A stretch of DNA of 64,000 nucleotides from Gordius sp. MW1 (Eukaryota; Nematomorpha; Gordioida; Gordea; Gordiidae): the NCBI GenBank assembly GCA_964036665.1, contig OZ038529.1, positions 9,904,501 through 9,968,500 of the forward strand. Reading direction: 5' to 3'. Positions 33,487 to 43,690 of this stretch are shown here, in pieces. Numbering within the stretch: the first letter of the stretch is position 1; every line of letters begins with the position of its first letter. Position numbers and translations under genes: made by a program. The notes under the pieces are model-generated. The model did not search any database and had not been told where the DNA came from. It worked only from the letters and a program-made list of their open reading frames with translations.

Positions 33487-33604
33487 GTTAGGATACTCGA
33501 TTTTGACGTCGCGAAAGTTATAAAAAATTAAATTTCTTAAAATCACGATTGGCACAGTTTTGTAGAAGGGATTGAGTTCTACTTAATGAATATTATATAA
33601 TTCA

Positions 33605-33874
33605 TCAGAAGCAAAAAATCTGCAACATGTGTTGCACCCTACCGAACTTTCTCCTCAACTCAATATTACCTTTAATGACAGCATGGGTAAAGCATTGTTG
33701 AAGAGCACTCTTTCCAGAGCGCTTAAAATCTATCTGGATATATGCCGGGTTTAATTTCAAATTAAGTTCTCTGCATATATCCTTCAATCTATTGCACATC
33801 CTGCAATAAGTGTCTTGCTTCCTGTTGCCATAAATACATACATTACAGGGATCATGTGATCCTTGTAAATGCAT
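33605..33874 (-). pseudogene. MULE transposase core remnant, left arm
   Basis: HDPCNVCIYGNRKQDTYCRM, then LKDICRELNLKLNPAYIQID and FKRSGKSALQQCFTHAVIKG. Together with the DGTFKVCPTLFYQVY block of the right arm, this matches the MULE domain layout: DGTF...P..F.Q, then Y..L..L, then 'D(F/Y)E' before an A..FP.A..KGC block. Here 'DFKRS' stands where D-F-E is usual. Remnant only. Confidence 0.6.
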
Positions 33875-34265
33875 GTATTGTATAATATATAGTTAAAATG
33901 ATTTAAATATTTTGGCGTCAAATTTAATATTTACTTAATAAAATAACGTCGGACAGACTTTAAAAGGTTCATACATTATATAGATTGAAAGTAACAGAAC
34001 CTTCAAAAGGGAAGGCGTCCCAAAAAGGATCAAGTCATTGTTATCGTTCTTTAGTAGGAATTGTTCGTTATTTGGAATATGGGTTTGTTTAAAAGTAAAC
34101 GTCACGTCGGGTAGGGGGTATGGGTTGTCTGCCTGGAACAGCCCTTTTTATCCTATCTTTAACTGATTTCCATGACGGAGTAGCCATTGGGAAGTCGACT
34201 AGATTTACGACTTATCTTAAACGAGAGCTAAGGATTTGATTATAAAGCCTACTATGTTTGAAGGA

Positions 34266-34794
34266 GGGATTTTTTACAAAAGATTGTTTAAGAGCATTTA
34301 GTGTGGTCAAGTATTCAAACTTTTCCCTTGGGGGTTCATGATTGTTCCTATGTTTGATGGTTATACCTCCAAAGCTGTAACTATGCACAACTTGCTACGG
34401 CACCTGTAGTAAGTCTTATGATGAGCTTTATTGCTGATATGGTAAAAATAAGAGGAGTACTACATGATTCCTCCCCTCTGAGATGTCAGGAATACAGGCC
34501 TTGCTCTAAAATGATTAAAAATTTACAAAAATATATACCTCTACGGCTCGCCTCCATCTGATTGGTTGTGTCGACCAAGAGTAACGCGTCTTGTATGGAA
34601 ACATTATCTTAAATTAAAAAATAAAAATAATTAATTAGGAGTCTTATTTATAGGTTCTAGTAAGTTTTGTATAGATACAGCTTAGGATGTCAATGGTGCT
34701 ATAACGATTAAACACAGGCAAAATTAGATCCTCCAAGTGAAGCTTGAAAACAATGAATGCACTCAAACAATCCGTTGTAGCAAATCCCGTGCTT
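34266..34794. other. spacer between MULE arms, nothing recognised
   Basis: Non-palindromic centre of the inverted repeat with no ORF of note. Confidence 0.4.
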
Positions 34795-35082
34795 AAACAT
34801 AGTAGGCTTTATTAATAAATTTAGCTCCCGTTTACGGGAACTCGTAGATTAGTCGACTCCCTAATGGCTATTCCGTCACGGAAATTAGTTAAAATGACGA
34901 TGAAGAAGGCTGTTCCAGGCAGACAACCCATTCCCCCAATCCGATGTGAAATTACATTAACATCAAAAGAAACCCCTTGCCCTAAATAACGAACAGTTTT
35001 TTCTATGAAACGATAACAATGACTTGGTCTTTTTTAAAACGCCTTCCCTTTGAAGGTTCTGTGTCAGGTTTAATCTCTAAAT

Positions 35083-35650
35083 ATGGATGGAACTTTTAAA
35101 GTCTGCCCGACGTTATTTTATCAAGTATATATTAAATTTATTGTTAAAATATTTAAATCATTTTCGCTATATGCATTATACATTTTACATGGAACACATG
35201 ATCCCTGTATTATATGTATTTATAGCAGACAGGAAGCAAGACACTCACGGTGTTCAATAGATTGAAGGGGGACCGGGTCAAAATAGCAGAAAAAAAACAG
35301 CAGAATTGGTCAGAACTGGTCAGATCAAGATTGGTCAGGAGGGTTAAGGTTCGGGTTAGTGTTTTAGGTCAGCGTTTTAGGTTAGGGTCAGGGTTAGGAT
35401 TAGATGCACATCAAATTCCCTCCCCATTTGAGATTTAATTCTAATATATTGATTATCTAAAATCTTGTTCTGACCAATTCTGCTGTTTTTTTTCTGCTAT
35501 TTTGACCCCGATTCGATTGAAGGATATATGCAGGGAACTTAATTTGCGATTAAACCCTGCATATATTCAGATAGGCATGAGCACTCTGCAAAAAGTGCTC
35601 TTCATCAATGCTTTCCCCATGCTGTCATCAGAGGTAATTCATTTTTTAAC
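35083..35650 (+). pseudogene. MULE transposase core remnant, right arm
   Basis: Starts MDGTFKVCPTLFYQVY with the first catalytic Asp context (DGTF). HGTHDPCIICIY follows, then, after the 35268-35514 MITE insertion, CRELNLRLNPAYIQI. Several frame breaks. Confidence 0.6.
35268..35514. mobile_element. 247-bp MITE with telomere-like core
   Basis: The ends share GGTCAAAATAGCAG and the long inverted block continues through AAACAGCAGAATTGGTCAGA. The flanks are GATTGAAG on both sides (35260-35267 and 35515-35522). The left arm of the MULE repeat (near 33790) shows the uninterrupted site. The middle has TTAGGTTAGGGTCAGGGTTA, a run of TTAGG/TTAGGG-like words. Confidence 0.8.
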
Positions 35651-35670
35651 CTTTTAATTTCCTTTTAAGG

Positions 35671-36070
35671 ATGCCTCTTCTTCCATTTCCCAAAGGCAGA
35701 ATGAGGCGGGTCGAAAAGCTCGATTTTCGAAGAGAGTGTAAAAGAGATCCCCTGATACGAAAAGTCCGACGAGTGTTCGGGGTACGCCTTTTTGCGCTTA
35801 GAAGATATTGCCCTTATTTTTGGAGCTTGTTGGGAAGATCCTTTTGTCTCCCAACATGTTAAACTAAGCGATTCTTTTCGTATGTTTATAAAACTTGGTT
35901 AGGCCCTACTGCCATATTAACTTACAAAATGTGGCAGGGATACGAGGCTGTTAGTCCTAGGACCAACCATCAGGTAAAGGGCTACCACAATTCCCTCAAG
36001 TCCCTTATTGGACGACTCCACCCCGACGTATATACATGTATTGCCTTTTTAATTAAAATAATAGCAAAAA
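35671..36070 (+). pseudogene. MULE transposase C-terminal remnant, right arm
   Basis: MRRVEKLDFRRECKRDPLIR, then 'ALRRYCPYFWSLLGR' in one frame, with the IFGACW-type reading in another. Further on is a PRTN-H-GY-NS-KSLIGR-HPDVYTCIAF block, like the R-TNN-EG-H C-terminal motif of MULE transposases. Counterpart of 30989-31200. Confidence 0.55.
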
Positions 36071-36254
36071 CGAGATCAATCTAATATGGATTTATCAAAG
36101 CAAAATCTTATATTGTATTACTAAACGCGTGCGCAGTAAAATTTTAGATAACTTTATTCGCTTTATATACTACTTCCGCGTAATTTTGATGTTTTTAATT
36201 TTGTCGGCAATATCGCGAACTTTTTATCCTCTGACTATGATTCGCGTTATTGCA

Positions 36255-37430
36255 AAATTTCGCAATATCTTACCTTTTACGCACCTTCGTTCCTCTCTTT
36301 TACCTATAATTACCCAAAAATTTATCGCCCCTTTTCCCAATATATTGGTTCTCCCTGTAAAAAATCCCTATAAACCCCGGCCTCGAATCCCATTTTTCCT
36401 GCCCCAGTCGGCGACCCAAATCGCGATGATCACGAAAGCTCATCAAGGGACAACTCCCCCACTCCGTCGGGAGGACAGGTAAATATAGCTGAAATGCTTA
36501 GGGTCATCGCTGAGCAAAACCAGCGATCAAGAGAAGAATTTAACCAGTCGCAACAAACGATCAACTAATTGATCCAACAGCTATAGGTCCAAAAAGCCGC
36601 TCTACCGCCGGCTATTAATATAGTCCAACATGAGCCTCCTTCTAGATCGCCAGCGGAGAAACTAGAAGACATCTGGAACAAAATCAGCAAACTTAAAAAA
36701 TTGATGACAACTTTCCCAACCAAAGTGTCCCAAAGAGATCGCAAGGAAGCCCCATATATTTTCCTAGCAGCTGAAGCATTCACGGAAAGTTCACCGGACA
36801 CTTTGATTAAGGTAACAGGAGCACGCCTGACAACACTCGCCACAGCAATAAACTTCAATTGGGCCACCGGGGTCTAAAACGACAAGTCGTTTGCGGAAGA
36901 TTGGAATATTTCCAATCTTGAAGTGGTACATTGCCCGAAAGCAGCTATTTCCTGGCGCTGCTGAAGTTTCTTAAAGGGCCACAACGTCAAAAAAGCGCCG
37001 GTCTCTGCCAGAGTAAGGCGCAGAATTAAGGCTCTGGTTGGATCATGGGAAGTCGTGCCCTGGGGCGTACCGCTTCCCGATGGAGCAAACATCCAGGTCT
37101 CCCCAGTGGCTCGTTCAATCTATATTCCAAATTCGATAGACGCGCCGCTGAATTTTTTCTCCGTCAGAACTTCCGACAGGGGCAACAAGAGCGATCGAAC
37201 TACCAGACAATCAGTACTATTCGCATATATTCTTCCCCTCCTATGAATTCAAGCACCGCATAGGCCGCTTTCGGCCGGGATTTAGGCTCGGAAACGATGC
37301 CTATCTTCAACCTTCACAAATCACTGTTCAAATGGAACAAGGAGCCCAGTCGCTCCCTCCTTAGGGGCCCCATCGACAATTCCTCTCTCCCGACAACTTA
37401 GCAGAGCAAATTTTGCGGCCAAAATTGATT
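36255..37430 (+). mobile_element. retroelement remnant, plus-strand copy (LTR-like end and gag-like part)
   Basis: It begins with an LTR-like end (36255-36480) and continues into a gag-like coding part with KLKKLMTTFPTKVSQR, then GARLTTLATAI and VPWGVPLPDGANIQ. The minus-strand copy at 39286-40425 has the same order in inverted orientation. It is broken, with many breaks. Family: an LTR-type or DIRS-like element, judged from the RT/RNase H of the other copy. It directly abuts the MULE arm. Confidence 0.6.
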
Positions 37431-37439
37431 TAAAGGCAG

Positions 37440-40425
37440 CTTTCTTTCTCTGGCACCCCTCCCACCCTCATTGGACCTGTGGTTCCGATGGGGCGAACCC
37501 CATTATCCCCCACAGCTTTTATTCGAAGCACTAAATAAACAAGTAAATACAAATAAGACACGAAGCGACGCAATGTATGACGTGTAAATGACCTAATATA
37601 TTTGATAGTGGCGATCGGATGAATATGGATAAGAGAAATAAAAAGGTGCGCTAAGGGTAAGTTGTCGCGAAAAATTCCAAAGAGCGTGGTTTGAAGCAGG
37701 ACTTTCCTTTTATACTTTCGCAGGTTGATGTGCATGGGGGTAGTTCTGTTCAGCGGTTTCGTTTCGTGAATTTCGCCACCAGCTCAACCAGTCGAAGAGT
37801 TCTTCCTCCTCATCGAAGATGTCAGGGAGGACTTCGCCTTCTGGAGGTTGGCCTGAAAGGATGGCACTGTATCGTTCTGGCGGTAGCCAGGCTCGAGAGG
37901 CATAGTCAGCTGGATTCTCTTCCTTAGGAATCCATTGGATGCCATACCTAACGGCTAGAAGTGCAATGAGTCCGTATTCCGTGACGAACCTGTAGACTAA
38001 CGTTTCGACAATCGGTGAGTTGGACCCTCTTTCATAAGTACGTTATAGGTTATCGTAGAGTCGGTGCAGTTTCTTGTAGCGGGCTACAAGGTAACCATAT
38101 AAAGCAGCCAAGGTTTTGCAGGGTGTGATGTGCGGGTTGTTTGGTACAAAGTTGAATGCCCCTGCCGCGTCTCTAAAGGTTATTGAGAACTCGCGTGTCT
38201 CATAGACTATACCGATGTGATCGTCCGAAGCATCTGCATAAACAACTGTTTCATGGGGGACATATAAAGGAATACGCTGTTTTAGTGAGTTTATTATGGC
38301 GAACAGTTTGAAACATGCGACATTCATAATAAAAAGACGCGAGTTTCGGGACAGGTAGACATAAAAAGGTGCTAAGAGTTTTGATATACCCGTTAAATTG
38401 TACAAAAAGTAATTAAGTACTCCTAAAGCCTCTAAAAGGATGAGGGTGGGAGGGGTGGTGTTTGAGGTGAACCGGTAAAATAAAAAATCCGCGGCATATT
38501 CTGAGCGTGTAACAATAAGATCGGTGCAACGGATTGAGTGATCGGCAAACGAGAGTCTGAGGCCTAGGTATTCGATGTCGCGTTCAGGTAGCAGGGACGA
38601 TTTTCTGGCGTTGATCGTGAGACCGCAGTCTGTGGCTAACGAGAAGAGTGATTCTAAGCCTTCTTGCACGTCCGTGTAGGAGTTGCCATAAATAAGGATG
38701 TCGTCTAGTTAGACGTTGTATTTGCATCGTTATACTGCTTTTGCTGCGAGGTCGGATACGATCATTTGGATTACGTATGGGGAGTAGAACGCTTCCATCT
38801 GTAGGACTTTGTCCTGTATTTCTTAGTACGAAAGGTATAAGCTGCCTATTTGCCGGCCGCTCAGAGGGATGCTGAACAAAGCTGCTTTTAAGTCTATCTT
38901 GCCGCATAGTTAGCCCTACTTAGTTGTCGGGACGTAAGGGGGATGGATGCCAGTTTTACAGGGTAATGTATAAAGTTTTTGGATACCTGGGAGAGGTCCA
39001 TAAATACCCTTGCGTCACCATTAGGTTTGGGTTTAAAGAATGTTGCGGATTTTACGATTTATTTGTTCGTGAGTTCCATTACATCCGTGTCCAGCATGGT
39101 TTGGAAATATTCGGGTTTTCCCCGGGATATGGTTTTTCCCCTGGAAGTTAGGAATATACCGTTATGTGCCCGGATTTTGGCCATGACCAGCTTTGGCATG
39201 ATTCCTTTCCTTGCTACTCGTCGGGTGAACGAAGATTGAGGGGGATGGGGCCTAAGTTTGGGAGCGGCGATATCAAGGGGGCCAGTTAAGGGGGAGGGGG
39301 TTCGGGATAGTTTCTTATTCCATTTGAGGACTTGTGGAGGTTAAAAATAGGCAACGTTTCCGAGCCCAAGTCCCGGCCGAAGGCGGCCTCCACTTGTAGA
39401 ATACGGTGCTCGAATTCGGGGGATGCAAAGAATATATTGGAATAGTCCGGATTATCGGATAATTGGATCGCTCCCGTAGCCCCCGTCGGCAGTTCAGGTG
39501 GGGAAATATCCAGCGGCGCGTCTCCCGAATTTGGAATATTGCTCGGGTGAGCCACCTAGGAGACCTGGATATGTTAACCCCATTGGGAAGCGGTAAGCCC
39601 GAAGGTCCGACTTTCCACGATCCTACCAAAGCCTTAATTTTGCGCCTTACCCCTGGCAGAGGCCGGTGCCTTTTTGACGTTGCGGCTCTTTGCGAAGCCT
39701 CTGCCAGCGCTAGGAAATAACTGTTTTTGGGAGTGATCCACTTCTAGATTGGGGATGTTCCAATCTTCAGCGATCGACTTGTCGTTCTTAACGGCTGTAG
39801 CCCAATTAAAGCTAATCGCCGTAGCCAATGTGGTTAAGCGTGCTCCAGATTCCTTGATGAATGTGTCTGGTAAATTTTCTGTTAAGTTTCTGCTACCAGT
39901 AATATGTGGGGCTCTTTGTGACACTTTGGTCGGGAATGTCGTCATGAGCTCTTTGAGCTTGTTGATTTTGTCCCATATTTCTTCTACTTTTCACGCCTGA
40001 AATTTTTCTGGAGGGTCTGGTTGGACTATATTTATAGCCGGCGGTGGATCGGCTCTTTGGACTCACAACTGCTGAATCAATTGATTTATGGTTTGTTGAG
40101 ATTGATTGAATTCTTCTCGAGACCTTCGATTTTGTTCTGTAATCACCCTAAGCATTTCTGCAATATTTATCTGTCCTCCTGAGGGGGTAGGTAAATTATC
40201 CCTCAGAACCTTTGCGATTTGGGTCAATTACTGGCCCGGCGGCGCGGGGTTTAAACCGGGGTTGTATATGGGTTTCTAGCTGGTCTAACCATAAGTTTTA
40301 GGCGAGGGAATGATAAATTTTCGGATGAATATCGATAAGAGAAATAAACGAATGTGCGCTAAAGGTAAGTAATTGCGAATATTTCCAACTATGGCTTTCC
40401 TACATGCGCAATTTGTTGCGCATGT
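37440..40425 (-). mobile_element. retroelement remnant, minus-strand copy (gag-like, RT, RNase H)
   Basis: Read on the minus strand: terminal repeat (about 40425-40260), gag-like part (about 40200-39290), reverse transcriptase (about 39200-38300) with LDDILIYG as the YxDD-type box and LTINARKSSLLPERDIEYLG, RNase H with VVYADASDDHIGIVYE, and IPKEENPADYASR. A second terminal repeat follows (about 37690-37440). The end repeats share GGATGAATAT(C/G)GATAAGAG. No integrase or tyrosine recombinase was recognised. It is old and broken many times. Family: LTR-type or DIRS-like. Confidence 0.65.
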
Positions 40426-40454
40426 GGCAGTTCCAATCGTAGATGCCAGCGGAG

Positions 40455-40735
40455 ACGGTCACAAACACCTTATGTAACACATTGGATAGCAAATTTTGGG
40501 ACGCATCAACCATAATAACAGACAAAGGACCCCAGTTTCAATCAACCCTCTTCAAACAACTATTTAACCTTGTCTTTAACATATAGCAACAACGGCGTAG
40601 TACCCACAAGCAAATGGGTTAAGAGTGTTTCATCGCTGGCTCAAAGTTTCATCACTACTAAAGGAAGTGCCACCAAATGGTCACAATTAATTTCACTAGA
40701 CATTGAGTCGTTCTTGGGTCTAGCTGATTACTGTA
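40455..40735 (+). mobile_element. Ty3/gypsy-type integrase fragment (fossil)
   Basis: A short piece with STIITDKGPQFQSTLFKQLF, the usual integrase-core neighbourhood, followed by a less clear stretch. It is an isolated, broken fragment. It may or may not belong with the retroelement copies to its left. Confidence 0.6.
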
Positions 40736-41136
40736 ACGTATTTGCAGGGGTAAAACACAAATCTAAACTAACACACAAAGATCCTTTTATTATGAAAATA
40801 CCGCATCATAAAATAAATATTCGGATGTTATAATAACAATATATATATATATAATATTATATTTAAATTGGTTACAAAAAATCTTTGACCTTGAGTTCCA
40901 GATTCGAATGTATTTTCAAATGACAACTATAATGTGTCAAAAAATTTGTATATAGATAAACCATGAACATATTATTACCCCCACACTACACTACTCCTTT
41001 TTTAAGTTGACAAATAGGGAAACCTGACCGGTGGAATCGAAGCCCTTTTATAGGTAAGTATGTTGTCTTGAGACACCGCTGCAGAGTCAAGTCTCATGAT
41101 ATCAGCATGTTTTTCTATGACTTTGTTATTCAAGAG
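40736..41136. other. AT-rich DNA, nothing recognised
   Basis: A (TA)n stretch near 40840 and otherwise plain sequence. Confidence 0.45.
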
Positions 41137-41295
41137 TAGTGGTGTTGAATTGCTAACTAGCTTCAACTCCAAACGCGAGCACGCAGACTGAGCTGTTTAA
41201 TATGCTAGTTAGCACTAGTGTTGTTAAATTGCTAAGTAGCTTCAATTACAAACGCGAGCACGCACACTGAGCTGTTCAATATGCTAGTTAAGCAC
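41137..41295 (+). repeat. tandem duplication of ~80 bases
   Basis: GTTGAATTGCTAACTAGCTT followed by 'caaacgcgagcacgca' and 'gctgtttaatatgctagtta' recurs from about 41220 with a few changes. Confidence 0.8.
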
Positions 41296-41370
41296 AATCA
41301 GTGCTCGCTGTTCGGTGCAATAGTTTTAACAATAGCATGTAAAAAGTAGATAGCTCGAGCATTAAACTCG

Positions 41371-41760
41371 AGCAGATAGGAGATTTAATTGCTATTTGCT
41401 AAATTTAGTAACTTACCATATTTGTTCATATCATATATCATAAATAAATTAAGAACTTTGCCCCCTCCCTTTTTTTGTCCCGTTGGTTCCCCCCCCCCCC
41501 CCCCTTTTATTTTTTACTCTCTTTCTCATCCGGGGGAGGGAGTGATTTGCCCCCCTCCCTTTTTTTAACCTTTTTTCTCATCGGGGTGGGAGGGTGATTT
41601 GGGCCTCCCCTTTTCACCCGGGGGGAGGGGGGCGGGGGCCTCTCCGGTTGAGAAAGAGGGTAAAAAATAAGAGGGGGGGGGCAAAGTTCTTAATTTCTTT
41701 ATGATATATAATAACAAATATTGTAATTATAACAAATAGCAATTAAATCTGCTATCTGCT
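41371..41760. mobile_element. 390-bp palindromic MITE with G/C minisatellite core
   Basis: The arms AGCAGATAG(G/C)AGATTTAAT at both ends run about 95 bases inwards to AAGAACTTTGCCCCC. The core has units like those at 13025-15615 (TATTTTTTACTCTCTTTCTC, G-runs, TTTGCCCCC). It repeats in small the design of the 3.5-kb element although the arms differ. Confidence 0.75.
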
Positions 41761-41761
41761 C

Positions 41762-41982
41762 TAGAGGTCTGCATGGGCCGGGTGGGCTTTGATAAGTGAA
41801 AAATTTGAATTGATGATAACAAATTTATTTTTCCGAACAAGTGGAACAAAATTATTATGTTAAAAAATTTGCATGAGATGTATGATGAAATAATCAGTTT
41901 TTTATCTGGCAAAGATATAATGGAACAACTTTAAGGCATTTCCAAAAAACATATCATGTTATGAATTAACATGCTCTCACAT
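41762..41982. other. partial CCGGG-ended hAT-like repeat and AT-rich DNA
   Basis: TAGAGGTCTGCATGGGCCGG at 41762 looks like a terminus related to that at 62301. The other end was not found. Confidence 0.35.
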
Positions 41983-42117
41983 CATTGGCATAGCCAGGGG
42001 GGGCGGCCGCCCCCTACCCTAAATGTCGAAAAACAATTTATGCAAAAACCCTTAAAAATTAAAAAAAAATTATGTTTTGCCCCCCCCCCCTTTAATATTA
42101 ATCTGGCTACGCCCATG
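41983..42117. mobile_element. 135-bp MITE, GCGTAGCCAGG-ended group
   Basis: The ends are CATTGGCATAGCCAGG and CTGGCTACGCCCATG, with G- and C-runs just inside. No clear target duplication. Confidence 0.65.
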
Positions 42118-43690
42118 TTTCAGTTTATGAAAAGGCAAGCATCGAGTTATAAGCACACCAACACTCTCTAAAATATTACCCTTTATACGTCATTAAAAAG
42201 CATCCCAAATTTGTTTTCATCCTCTAAGTATAATGATAATCCTGTTGACTTTGAGATCTAGAAATTGAAATCAAGAGCCAAAACTATGCTAATTTCAAAG
42301 TTTATATCGATATTTATTATAAAATATCAACCTTTCTGGTTTCTAAGTTTCGCGCGTTAAAAATGCTACCCGAAGATGAAAGAAACTTCGTAAAACTATG
42401 TTAACATAATTTTTTATAGAAATCCATGGAAGAAGATCCTCGCACTTCTTGCATAAGTCGTCCACTTATAAGCAAGGAGTTAAAAAAATAGTTTAAAACC
42501 CATTCTCAGACCTACCAATTATGCACAGAAATTTTCATAAGAATCGGTCAAGCCGTTTCGGAGGAGTTTTACTACAAACACCGTGACACGATAATTTTAT
42601 ATTTTAGATTTGGGTTTATTAAGTTAACAAGGATTTATTGGATTCCTCTCTCCTTTATTTTAAAACCAAATTTTAAATTTAATGATTAAAGTTATTCACG
42701 TTTGAAATACGCCAAAATTGCTATTTTTAGCAACTTTTATAGCAAATATTCCAAAAACTTAGCCTAGTAAAAAATATATTTGTTTCATCACAAAGCACTA
42801 CCAAAATCTGGAAACATGCGGGTCGATCTTCCTTGTTGAACGGTGTTATTTTTTGTGCAGTCATGGCATAAATTTGTTTGAAGATTAATTTAATTATTGA
42901 TTATATTATAACCTGTTAGTTAAATACCAAAACGTTATATTTTCTAAAACACCTTCAAAACAACAACTACGTCAAACCATTTATTCATTTATTATATATT
43001 TAGGTATTTAAGATATCAAATAATTCTAAATAACTATATTTGAATTATTCCCTATTCTGTATAATAACATATTATACGAGTTTTTAAAATAATACAAGAG
43101 AATAAAAATTCAACTAATATAAAATTATAAGCAATTAGAAATTATTTCATATACATTAAAAATATGGAAAAGTTAGATAGTAAACATTCTGTCTAACTAA
43201 ATTTTGTAATAAATAGTTAATATAATTCTATAAATCACACCAGAAGGCTTGTTGATACGCAGATTTTTAAGCTTTAGTTATTTCGCTACTTAAATTTAAA
43301 CGATAGGTTCTAAAGGGGCTTACACTTTATAATGAAGTTGAACGATGTTAAACATGACTTAAAATTTGTGCAAAAATCAAGCTCTATAATGATTACATTA
43401 TATGCAAGTTATTTAATAGCATTGTCAATAAAATTTTGTAATGATTTTAAAACTTAAAACAGCTTTTATAAGGCAATAATTGTACTTTTCACCTCTTAAT
43501 ATCGTTTTAATAAAAATTTTTAAACAAAATTAACCTAGTATAATTATATTATTTATTAGTAAATATTACTATGATATTATATAATCTGATCAATGCATAG
43601 TAAATAAATAGTATATTTGTTGGGTGGGTATACGAGATACAATAATAATATTGCGAAACGACGGAATGTTGTCACCTGTGAGGATTTGTG
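42118..43690. other. DNA downstream of the potassium channel gene
   Basis: About 42600-42850 resembles the dispersed repeat of 23083-23290. On the minus strand an AATAAA lies near 43554, about 135 bases past the channel stop codon, and could be its poly(A) signal. Otherwise AT-rich with nothing recognised. Confidence 0.5.

Larger units (their letters stand above)
31243..33590 (-). mobile_element. mariner element (mellifera-like), split by a MITE
   Basis: The right end TTAGGTTGAGGAATAAGTTC beside TA is a mariner-type terminus. The transposase runs on the minus strand from about 33520 (VKIEYPNGKNKHFRHLLF across the MITE insertion) to the stop at 31319. The other terminal repeat is not clear, so the upper boundary is approximate. 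The MITE at 32356-33486 lies inside, with a perfect 8-bp duplication. Confidence 0.75.
30635..36254. repeat. large inverted repeat of MULE remnants
   Basis: The left arm (30635-31240 plus about 33540-34265) and right arm (about 34795-36254) mirror each other around a ~0.5-kb centre. Matching blocks include ATCATAGTCATAGGATAAAAG against its complement near 36235, 'ctttgaaggttctg' near the inner ends, and the transposase pieces below. The left arm carries a mariner (split by a MITE); the right arm carries a 247-base MITE. Each arm is about 1.3-1.5 kb without insertions. The arrangement is head to head. Confidence 0.7.

Noticed and set aside
32324-33531. ORFs with repeated TRTRPDPN or FSNFLPGPDP
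   Set aside because: Translations of the tandem CCCGACCCGAAATC words in a MITE, not protein genes.
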